Assembly (NCBI RefSeq): GCF_007859855.1
Contig: NZ_SJPK01000001.1
Span: 552,091 to 616,090, forward strand
DNA length: 64,000 bases
Reading direction: 5' to 3'
Source: Allorhodopirellula solitaria
Lineage (GTDB): Bacteria > Planctomycetota > Planctomycetia > Pirellulales > Pirellulaceae
Under the pieces are notes generated by a model. That model was not told the DNA's origin. It did no database searches and saw only the letters and a program-made list of their open reading frames with translations. Each line of letters starts with the position of its first letter. The first letter of the stretch is position 1. The position numbers and the translations under genes are program-made. Positions 8,133-16,122 of this stretch are shown here, piece after piece.

Positions 8133-10997
8133 ATGCGTGCCCACCTCAAAATTTTGATTGCCTCCTGGACGTTCCTCACGGGAGCCACGCTCCCCGGCGG
8201 GATCGCCGTCGCCCAATCCGGCGACCCGACGAGTGCAGCAGGACACGCTGCTAAAGTTAATTTCTTTGAATCAAAAATTCGTCCTATCCTCGTCGAACAC
8301 TGCATGGAGTGCCATGCTGCCGATACTGAGGCGAGTGGCGGTCTGTTGCTCGATTCACGTGACGGTTGGCAAGCCGGCGGCGATTCAGGATCGGCGATCA
8401 CGGTTGGAAAATCGAGTGACAGTCTCCTGATGCAGGCGATTCGCTATGACGACCCGTATTTGCAAATGCCGCCCGAAGGAGCTTTGCCAGCGAGTGTGAT
8501 CCGGGATTTCGAAAAATGGATCGACGACGGCGCGACCGATCCTCGCGAGGCAACGGGGACCGAAACGCAGCCTCCTTCGTCCATGTCGGTCGAAGATGCT
8601 CAACAGCACTGGGCGTATCAACCGCTACCCGAAAGCAGCGAAACGACTGGTTCGAAGGGATCGCGAATCGACGAGCTGCTCAACCGTCAGTTAGCGGAGT
8701 CCGGATTGACTGCGGTTCCCGCTACGAACCATGACGCACTGGTACGACGTTTGACTTTTGATCTAACAGGGTTGCCTCCGCACGGCGACGACCGAGATAA
8801 GAATGTCTCTTACGACGAGACCGTCGAGCGTTTGTTGGATTCCCCTGGTTTCGGTGAACATTTCGCCCGGAAATGGATGGACGTCGCACGGTATGCGGAG
8901 TCGATCACGCTGCGTGGATTCATTCTGCCTGAGGCGTGGCGATATCGTGATTACTTGGTCACCGCTTTCGCCGAGGATCGGCCGTTCGATCAGATGATTC
9001 GCGAGCAAGTTGCGGGCGATCTGCTGCCTCATGACAGCGTCGACCAGCATCAGACGCAGTCTGTCGCGACGGGATTCCTGACCTTAGGAAACACGAATCT
9101 AGAGAAGCAGGATAAGGACCAATTGGAGATGGATTACATCGATGAGCAATTGGAAGTCATCGGTCGTGCTTTTCTAGCGCAAACCATCGGTTGCGCCCGG
9201 TGTCATGATCATAAGTTCGATCCAATTCCAACCAGCGATTACTATGCCCTGGCGGGCATCATGAGCTCAACGGTGGCCCTCAAGCATTCCAATGTGTCGA
9301 AGTGGGTGGAGCGGCCCTTGCCGATTCCCGAGGACGAAGCGGCCCGTTTTGATGCGATCGCGAGTCAGCTGGCGGCGACTGAGCGCAAGTTAACTGCAGC
9401 TCAAAAAAATTCGAACACCAAGCTGGTCTCCGGTAAACGCAGCATCTCTGTCGCCGATCTCGCTGGCGTGGTGGTAGATAGTCGAGACGCAGCTCTCGTC
9501 GGTCAGTGGGTCGAATCGACGTCTGTGGGGCGATTTGTTGGCAGCAGTTATCTTCACGACAGAGCAACCGGGCAGGGCGAAAAATCCGCCACCTTCGAAC
9601 CACCTTCCCTGACGCCTGGCGATTACATCGTGCGGATGGCCTACACGCCTGGGGCGAACCGAGCCAGCAACGCGTTGGTCGGAGTGTTCAGCGCCGACGG
9701 TGAATCCAAACTCCGTATCAACCAGCGGAAGAAACCATCGCAGGAAGACACGTGGATCTCACTGGGCACGTTTCGATTTGAGCAGGATGGCCAAGCGTTC
9801 GTTTTGGTCAGTAACGAAGCAGCCAATGGTCACGTGATCGCTGACGCGGTCCAGTTCCTGCCGGTCGCATCGCTCGCAGACGGGTTACCGAGCGAGGATG
9901 CCGCGGAGAATGCGAACGAGCCGTCCGCTGAGCAGATTGCTGAGGCTAAGCTCCAACGTGAGATCAAGAGCCTCCAGGCAGAGAAGGCCGAACTCGAAGC
10001 TGAACTCGGCAAGCGTCCACGCTACATGACGCTGATCGAGAATGAGCCGCCGCAAGACATCGCGATCCACATCCGCGGCGACGTCCATCACTTGGGCGAA
10101 GTGGTACCCCGAGGCGTGCTAACAGCCATTGGCGAGACCCCTGCGATTGCGGCGCAGTCCAGTGGACGACGCGAGCTCGCCGATTGGCTCTCGTCGGCAG
10201 ACAATCCACTGACCGCACGAGTCTACGCCAATCGAGTATGGAGTTGGTTGATGGGGCGCGGCCTTGTCGCCTCGGTCAACAACTTTGGGACCACGGGCTC
10301 GTCGCCAACGCACCCGGAACTGCTGGATTGGCTGGCCTCTGAATTGATACGCAGTGGCTGGTCGACCAAGCACTTAGTACGCACGATCGTGCAATCGGAG
10401 GCCTATCGTCGACGCTGCCTTTCTCCAGAAGATCAACAACGCGACATCGATCCCGACAACAAACTCTATTGGTGCGGCCAGACTCGGAGACTTTCGGCTG
10501 AGCAAATTCGCGACGCGATGCTGGCGATCAGCGGGGAACTGGACCGGACCCAGGGCGGGTCGCTGATTCGTCCTGGCACCCGATCGGATTACGGGTATCA
10601 GCATCAATCGACGCGGCGAAGTCTCTATCAACCCGTCTTTCGCAATTCATTGCCCGAGATGTTTGAAGCCTTTGATTTCGCTGACCCAAGTGTCTCGGTG
10701 GGAAACCGTTCACAAAGTACCGTCGCGACGCAGGCACTCGTGCTGATGAATCATCCTTGGGTCGTGGAGCGGGCAACCGCGGCCGCTGATCATTTTCGTT
10801 CACAGAGCAATCTTAGCGATGATGAGACGTTAATCGAAGCGCTCTATCAGGAGTGTTTCTACCGATCGCCGACACCAGAGGAGATCGCCACCTGCCGAGC
10901 GTTTTTGCATCGCCACGGTGATCCCAAGGATGACGAATCGATGGAGTTGCTGGTGCACGCAATGTTCGCCTCGCTCGATTTCCGCTATCTCGAATAG
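8133..10997 (+). CDS. Exported cytochrome-like PSCyt1/DUF1549/DUF1553 protein
   Basis: 954 residues, with an N-terminal signal sequence (hydrophobic 6-28, ending AVAQ). The PSCyt1 (planctomycete cytochrome) domain at about 43-145 carries the haem-binding motif CMECH at 57-61. DUF1549 follows at about 170-390 (RRLTFDLTGLPP, WMDVARYAES, and a second CARCHDHKFDP motif). A beta-rich golvesin-like domain (about 450-580) and a Glu/Lys-rich coiled coil (about 600-630) precede the DUF1553 domain (about 690-950, NPLTARVYANRVWSWLMGRG, TSPTHPELLDWLA-like and LVLMNHPWV). The pair with the following DUF1501 gene is typical of planctomycetes; its role is unknown but probably extracytoplasmic, perhaps in polysaccharide turnover. 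Only 8 bases separate the two genes, so they are likely co-transcribed. Confidence 0.9.
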   Translation: MRAHLKILIASWTFLTGATLPGGIAVAQSGDPTSAAGHAAKVNFFESKIRPILVEHCMECHAADTEASGGLLLDSRDGWQAGGDSGSAITVGKSSDSLLMQAIRYDDPYLQMPPEGALPASVIRDFEKWIDDGATDPREATGTETQPPSSMSVEDAQQHWAYQPLPESSETTGSKGSRIDELLNRQLAESGLTAVPATNHDALVRRLTFDLTGLPPHGDDRDKNVSYDETVERLLDSPGFGEHFARKWMDVARYAESITLRGFILPEAWRYRDYLVTAFAEDRPFDQMIREQVAGDLLPHDSVDQHQTQSVATGFLTLGNTNLEKQDKDQLEMDYIDEQLEVIGRAFLAQTIGCARCHDHKFDPIPTSDYYALAGIMSSTVALKHSNVSKWVERPLPIPEDEAARFDAIASQLAATERKLTAAQKNSNTKLVSGKRSISVADLAGVVVDSRDAALVGQWVESTSVGRFVGSSYLHDRATGQGEKSATFEPPSLTPGDYIVRMAYTPGANRASNALVGVFSADGESKLRINQRKKPSQEDTWISLGTFRFEQDGQAFVLVSNEAANGHVIADAVQFLPVASLADGLPSEDAAENANEPSAEQIAEAKLQREIKSLQAEKAELEAELGKRPRYMTLIENEPPQDIAIHIRGDVHHLGEVVPRGVLTAIGETPAIAAQSSGRRELADWLSSADNPLTARVYANRVWSWLMGRGLVASVNNFGTTGSSPTHPELLDWLASELIRSGWSTKHLVRTIVQSEAYRRRCLSPEDQQRDIDPDNKLYWCGQTRRLSAEQIRDAMLAISGELDRTQGGSLIRPGTRSDYGYQHQSTRRSLYQPVFRNSLPEMFEAFDFADPSVSVGNRSQSTVATQALVLMNHPWVVERATAAADHFRSQSNLSDDETLIEALYQECFYRSPTPEEIATCRAFLHRHGDPKDDESMELLVHAMFASLDFRYLE

Positions 10998-11005
10998 GAC
11001 TCGAC

Positions 11006-12421
11006 ATGCTTCCATATTATTCTGGCCGCCGTCAAATGCTGCAGGTTACTGCGTGCGGCTTTGGGGCACTCGCAGCGAACTCACTGTTGGCGGGTTCTCA
11101 ATCACCCGCCGCCGCCGATCTCGCTCCGACGCTGCACCATCCACCGCGAGCCAAACGGATTATCTTCCTGTTCATGCAGGGCGGAGTCAGCCAGGTGGAT
11201 TCGTTCGATTACAAGCCGTTGCTGGCTGATCGCGATGGCGAGAAACTCACTTTCGACGATTCGCGTCAATTGGCCAAAACCGGTCAGGCAACCCAACACC
11301 GTCTAATGCGATCGCCTTGGAAGTTTCGACGCTACGGCGAATCCGGACGCTGGGCCTCGGAACTCTTCCCCAATATGGCCGAGCACATCGATGAGATGTG
11401 TATGTTGCATGGGATGCACACCGAAGGCGTGGCCCATGGTCCGGCTACGCTGTTTCTGCACTGTGGCGCGACCAACTTTATCCGTCCCTCGTTCGGATCC
11501 TGGGCACTCTACGGCTTAGGCAGTGAAAACCAAAATCTCCCCGGTTTCGTTTCGATCGCCCCATCGGTGGGCAATGGCGGAGCGAGGAATTATGGCAGTG
11601 CCTTTCTACCGCCTCAGGTTCAAGGCACGGCATTGGGCAATGCCAACGGAGGGCCCTTGTCCATCGACAGTCTGACACGTGCAGGTCTGGGGGATCGCGA
11701 TCAGAGTGAGCAGTTTGCGTTGCTGCAAAAACTCAACCAATGCCAGCTGCAACGCCGTGGGCCTCATGACGTTGAACTAGAAGCCGCCCTCGAGTCTCAC
11801 GAACTCGCCTGGCGGATGCAAGGCGTCGCACCGGAAGTGCTCGATTTCTCCACCGAAACAGCCCACACGCAGAACATGTATGGGCTCAACAATCCGAAAA
11901 CGAAACGCTATGGCGAACGCTGTCTTCTGGCCCGTCGGCTCTGTGAAGCAGGAGTCCGGTTCATCCAAGTCAACTATGGTGATAACTCTGCCAACCCAGC
12001 TTGGGATCAACACTCCAATCTACCCAAACACGCCGATCATGCTCAGGCTGTCGATCAACCCATCGCCGCACTGATGCAGGATCTGAAACAGCGTGGTCTC
12101 CTCGAGGACACCATCATCTGGTGGGGTAGTGAGTTTGGACGCACGCCCTATGCGCAAAACAATGGGACCGGTCGAGATCACAACCCACGCGGATTCACTG
12201 TCTGGTTAGCTGGCGGCGGATTCCAACCGGGCCGCTCGCACGGTGCCACCGACGAGTTTGGCTTTCAAGGCGTTGAAGGCCGCGTTCACATGCACGACCT
12301 CCACGCCACTCTTCTGCACCAACTCGGACTCGATCACAAACGTTTGACATTCGAACACGCCGGTCGTAACTTCCGCCTCACCGACGTCCACGGCCGGGTC
12401 GTCCAAGACGTCCTCTCTTGA
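11006..12421 (+). CDS. Tat-exported DUF1501 protein
   Basis: 471 residues with a Tat-like signal (GRRQMLQVTACGFGALAANSLL). The body is a DUF1501 domain with an alkaline-phosphatase/sulfatase-like fold: RIIFLFMQGGVSQVDSFDYKP, LHGMHTEGVAHGPATLFLHCG, FGSWALYGLGSENQNLPGFV, CLLARRLCEAGVRFIQVNYG, LLEDTIIWWGSEFGRTPYAQ and GRDHNPRGFTVWLAGGG. No catalytic activity is established for this family. It lies directly downstream of its usual DUF1549/DUF1553 partner. Confidence 0.9.
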   Translation: MLPYYSGRRQMLQVTACGFGALAANSLLAGSQSPAAADLAPTLHHPPRAKRIIFLFMQGGVSQVDSFDYKPLLADRDGEKLTFDDSRQLAKTGQATQHRLMRSPWKFRRYGESGRWASELFPNMAEHIDEMCMLHGMHTEGVAHGPATLFLHCGATNFIRPSFGSWALYGLGSENQNLPGFVSIAPSVGNGGARNYGSAFLPPQVQGTALGNANGGPLSIDSLTRAGLGDRDQSEQFALLQKLNQCQLQRRGPHDVELEAALESHELAWRMQGVAPEVLDFSTETAHTQNMYGLNNPKTKRYGERCLLARRLCEAGVRFIQVNYGDNSANPAWDQHSNLPKHADHAQAVDQPIAALMQDLKQRGLLEDTIIWWGSEFGRTPYAQNNGTGRDHNPRGFTVWLAGGGFQPGRSHGATDEFGFQGVEGRVHMHDLHATLLHQLGLDHKRLTFEHAGRNFRLTDVHGRVVQDVLS

Positions 12422-12574
12422 GCGATCCGGTCAGCTACGACAATGCCCGTCGTCAGGCGAACCGTGCTCAATAGATGGCGAGTCTCACGCGAGCCGAAGA
12501 AGGAAGAAGATGAGGGCCACATACTGTGCATTTAAACGCGTTTGGAATCCGATGCCCCGTGGCGAGAAAAGGTA

Positions 12575-12933
12575 ACTAAGCAACACACGATGAATAAGTG
12601 TCGGTTTTAGTAGTGGGCGAGGCGACGAGCTGTTGATTACCCGCAAGTTTTCCTACGCCGAAGGCGTTGAAGAGAATAGCCGGGGGTCGAGCGCACGCGA
12701 ATACCACCGGATACGCCGCGAAACACACGTGCCAAGCCCGAATGGGGTTGAAGGTCATTCACGACGAGGTCTGCGACCCACTTCGGGGTCGACGCTCCAT
12801 CTTCAACGAACAACCGTAGGTGGCGATGCGCTGACCTACGACTATTTTCTATCATCCCTTTCGGGATACTTGTGGGTAATGACCAGCTCGTCGCCTCGTC
12901 CACTACGACAGAAATTGATCGTGCGCTGCTAAG
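12575..12933. repeat. Palindromic element, copy B, with internal core repeat
   Basis: A longer version of the element at 4501-4615. The outer ends are CTAAGCAACACACGATGAAT at 12576 and its near-complement ending GCTGCTAAG at 12933. The inner arms (12611-12641 and 12874-12904) match at 28 of 31 positions by eye. The interior, about 230 bases, contains the core repeat in reverse orientation (12649-12710) and small hairpins (GACCC/GGGGTC near 12777). It fills most of the gap 12422-13017. Open frames inside it are not convincing genes. Confidence 0.75.
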
Positions 12934-13017
12934 CTGGGGTTGAATCACGTTCGCAGAGCCCGCCTCTGGCAAGTGGCTGGATCACCTTTCGTATCCCGAG
13001 ATCTCGGAGCACAGTGT

Positions 13018-13464
13018 ATGTTTTCGTTCAAGTCAATCTCGCTAGCCGCTACTCTTGCTTTCGCCACCTTTATGTTGGCGTCCGCCACGTCGGGGCAGAA
13101 CTCCGGGCCGGACTCGGCGGCTCGGGTTCGAGAGCTTCTCGCGGAGAAACGCGACGTTCTTGCGAGCAATCTCACGTATGCGGAAGCGCAGTTCGCGCAG
13201 GGTGTGTTCCACGGTCGCGACGTGCTTGACGCGCAACTTCAGTTGCTTCATGCGGAGTGGATGCTCGCCGAGTCCGCTGCTGAGCGAGTTGAGATTCGAG
13301 AGAGTATCGTGGAAAACCGCCGAACCAATGAGTCTCAGTTAGCAGAACGGTACCTAACCGGAGATGTGAGCTTTCGTGAGAAAACCGACGGCGCTGTGGC
13401 GAGAATTGACGCGGAAATTGCGCTCGTGAAGGAAGTGAATCGCAGGTCCGATGGGACCGAGTAA
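13018..13464 (+). CDS. Small exported helical protein, function unknown
   Basis: 148 residues from the ATG at 13018; a longer frame back to 12940 would run into the repeat element and hide the signal peptide. Residues 1-27 form a signal peptide (FKSISLAATLAFATFMLASATSG). The mature part is almost all helix with heptad character (RVRELLAEKRDVLASN, AQLQLLHAEWMLAESAAER, IRESIVENRR), resembling one hairpin of TolC-type outer-membrane proteins. It is much too short to be a TolC channel. I do not recognise a specific family. Confidence 0.65.
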   Translation: MFSFKSISLAATLAFATFMLASATSGQNSGPDSAARVRELLAEKRDVLASNLTYAEAQFAQGVFHGRDVLDAQLQLLHAEWMLAESAAERVEIRESIVENRRTNESQLAERYLTGDVSFREKTDGAVARIDAEIALVKEVNRRSDGTE

Positions 13465-13921
13465 CCATGCGGCGATGGTGTTGACGGAGGTGCGGTGGAC
13501 TGCTCGATGCGGTCTCGTGTCAGAGTGCCAGTACGAACGAAACAATTGCTGTGAAGAACGTCCTGCGACGGTAAACAGTGCCCACTATGGTCGCGAATCC
13601 GGTCCCTGTTTTGGCCCATCTCCATATATTGTCCCAGCTAAACACTCAATCGATTTTTCGGCATCAACGGCAGGTTCTCCTCCGTAGTGATCGACTGAAG
13701 GAAGCCTAACTCTGGTTGCTCTTGGTGCCTCGCGGAGATGCCCTTTTAGCGCGCGTTGCAAACTATGATTTCACTTATCCCTGGCCCAGGCTCCGGCCAG
13801 AATCCGTGTATAACCTGCGGTCGTCTGCTGCGACGCGGCCTCGAGTCATGCTCACGTTGAGAGTCCAGTCACGCAGCAGCCCCCCCTTTTCCCAGTACGC
13901 TTGCGAAACGATCACGACACC
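13465..13921. other. Intergenic gap without recognisable feature
   Basis: About 450 bases between the small exported protein and the S9 peptidase. Short frames here have no codon or motif support. I see no tRNA, clear repeat or strong terminator. Confidence 0.4.
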
Positions 13922-16009
13922 ATGCTAAGACACTTGAAACGCTCGTCCTTGGTCCTCAGCTCGATGCTCTGTATGTCGTGCGGTTCTGGAACGATCTACG
14001 CGCAAGGTTCCCCCAGTTCGGACTGGGTCGACGAGGCGATACCACGGTTGAAGGCCATCTACGAGGACGGTGAGTTAAGCCCGGTTCCGTTCAACGCGCA
14101 GTGGCTCCCCGACAGTTCCGGATACACGATGCGGGAGCGTGAACCCGAGACGGACAAGATGGTTGAGTGGAAGTACGACGCTCAGAGCGGCGAGCGAACT
14201 CGCATGCAATCGTCGAGCGACACGATCCCAACTCGAGAACGCTATCTCTCACCGAGTGGAGACCGAGTAATCGCGTTCCGGAAGGGAAACCTCTCTGTGC
14301 GCGATCTCGAAAGCGGAGATCGCACGGTTTTGATGAAACGACCCAGTGATCGGGATATCCGATATCGCAATCCGATGTGGAGTCCCGATGGACAACATGT
14401 TTTGTTCGTCGAATCCGATTCGACCGACGTGCGACAACGTTCTGTGCTGCTTCCCAGCGACCCCAGCTATCCCGACGTGCAGGAGGTCCGCTTTGCCAGA
14501 GTAGGCGGGAAAATCCCTTCGCTGCGCGCTGGTGTCGTGGATTCGAGCGGTGGCGAAGTGCATTGGTTGCCCATCGACGAACCTGAGGAGGGATTCTATC
14601 TCGGTCAAGTGGAATGGGCTGGTAACTCGGAGGAAGTGCTCGTTGAAACACTGAGCCGGTTTCGCGACACACGTGAGTTCTACCTTGTTCCCATCGAGGG
14701 TGATGCGAAACGCATCTACAGTGAGACTAATTCGGCGTGGGCAATCGGGAGCCAGGAGATCAGCTCCGGTTTGGATTGGATTCGCGACGGCAGTGCGTTC
14801 GTCGTCTACAGCGAAAAGGATGGCTGGCGACATGCGTTCCTGTACTCTCGCGAGGGTGAGGAGCTAGCGGTGTTGACTCCAGGCGAGTACGACATCATCG
14901 ATCGGGCCGTGGCCGATGAGAATACAAACCAACTTTACTTCTATGCGTCGCCGGATAATGCGACGCAGAAGTATCTGTACAGCGTGCCTCTGGATGGAAC
15001 GGGCACACTGCAGCGAATCACTCCCTCGGAGCCAGCGGGTACGCACGAATACGACTTCTCGCCCGACGCGAGTCTTGCTTTTCATACATTCTCGACGCTG
15101 GACTCGCCGCCTGTCGTCGACCTTGTCGAATTGCCCACCCACCAAGTCATTCGCGTGCTCGAGGATCAAGCCGAGCTGAAAGCGAAGATGAAGAAGATCG
15201 TTTCGCATCCGACTGAATTTCTGCAGATCGATATCGGTAACGATATTTCACTCGATGCCTGGATGATCAAACCAAAGGACTTCGATGAAACCAAGAAGTA
15301 TCCTGTGTTCGTCTATGTGTACGGTGAACCTTATGCTCAGACAGTGCTAGACAAATGGGGCGTTGCACAAATCGACTTCAGCCGCGTCGTCGCTGACATG
15401 GGATACCTTGTCGTCTCGATTGACAACCGAGGTACTCCGGCGCCAAAGGGCGCGGCATGGCGGCGTAGCATATTCGGCAGCCTGGGGCCACTCTCGACCG
15501 AAGAACAAGCCGCGGCACTGAAAGAATTGGGCCGCATGCGACCTTACGTTGATGTTTCGCGGGTGGGGATCTGGGGATGGAGTGGTGGTGGTTCCAATAC
15601 GCTCAATGCCTTGTTCCGTCAGAGCGACCTGTACGATGTGGGCATCGCAGTCGTTCCCAAGCCTCAACCACACCTCTACAACGCTTGGTTTCAGGAGATA
15701 TACATGCGGACTCGCGAGGTGAATCCTGAGGGCTATGAACGCTCCGCCCCGATCAACTTTGCCGAGGGGCTCGAGGGCAAGCTATTGATGATTACCGGAA
15801 CTGGTGAAACCAACACTCACATCCAGATTATCGAAGGCTTGGTCGATCGCCTGATTGAGCTTCGCAAACCGTTCGACTACATGGTCTACCCCAATCGCGA
15901 CCATGGCATGCGTGAGGGAACGGGAACTCAGGTGCATCTAAGGATGTTGATCATTCGTTACCTGATTGAGAATCTGACACCGGGACCGAAGTCACAATCG
16001 GCAGATTGA
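13922..16009 (+). CDS. S9 family (DPP IV-like) exported serine peptidase with altered catalytic acid
   Basis: 695 residues from the ATG at 13922 (a start at 13901 adds 7 residues). The N-terminus has a signal segment (SSLVLSSMLCMSC), possibly a lipoprotein one. Residues about 40-400 look like a beta-propeller with WSPDGQHVLF- and FSPDASLAFH-type blades, and the C-terminal 250 residues form the alpha/beta-hydrolase domain. VSIDNRGTPAPKGAAW and the nucleophile elbow GWSGGG (Ser codon at 15581) fit the DPP IV subfamily, as does the catalytic His in RDHGM. At the catalytic acid the motif is TGTGETNTH where DPP IV has HGTADDNVH, with Glu (codon 15806) in the Asp position at the same 32-residue spacing to His. 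Activity may be altered. Confidence 0.88.
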   Translation: MLRHLKRSSLVLSSMLCMSCGSGTIYAQGSPSSDWVDEAIPRLKAIYEDGELSPVPFNAQWLPDSSGYTMREREPETDKMVEWKYDAQSGERTRMQSSSDTIPTRERYLSPSGDRVIAFRKGNLSVRDLESGDRTVLMKRPSDRDIRYRNPMWSPDGQHVLFVESDSTDVRQRSVLLPSDPSYPDVQEVRFARVGGKIPSLRAGVVDSSGGEVHWLPIDEPEEGFYLGQVEWAGNSEEVLVETLSRFRDTREFYLVPIEGDAKRIYSETNSAWAIGSQEISSGLDWIRDGSAFVVYSEKDGWRHAFLYSREGEELAVLTPGEYDIIDRAVADENTNQLYFYASPDNATQKYLYSVPLDGTGTLQRITPSEPAGTHEYDFSPDASLAFHTFSTLDSPPVVDLVELPTHQVIRVLEDQAELKAKMKKIVSHPTEFLQIDIGNDISLDAWMIKPKDFDETKKYPVFVYVYGEPYAQTVLDKWGVAQIDFSRVVADMGYLVVSIDNRGTPAPKGAAWRRSIFGSLGPLSTEEQAAALKELGRMRPYVDVSRVGIWGWSGGGSNTLNALFRQSDLYDVGIAVVPKPQPHLYNAWFQEIYMRTREVNPEGYERSAPINFAEGLEGKLLMITGTGETNTHIQIIEGLVDRLIELRKPFDYMVYPNRDHGMREGTGTQVHLRMLIIRYLIENLTPGPKSQSAD

Positions 16010-16030
16010 CCGGATACGTTCGAAAGCGAA

Positions 16031-16054
16031 CCCAGCCCAGTTGACTGGGCTGGG
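16031..16054. terminator. Perfect 11-bp hairpin between convergent genes
   Basis: CCCAGCCCAGT and its exact complement are separated by 2 bases, about 20 bases after the S9 peptidase stop and before the end of the convergent PhoD gene. The hairpin could serve both strands. No T run follows. Confidence 0.45.
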
Positions 16055-16122
16055 AAGCGATTCGATCGTCTAACGCTGCCTTCAGGCCAAGACGCGTGAA
16101 GCTCACCGCTGACACCGCGGAG

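Noticed and set aside
13716-13928. Forward frame of 70 codons upstream of the S9 peptidase
   Set aside because: No homology, no ribosome-binding site, and it overlaps the start of the peptidase gene in another frame.
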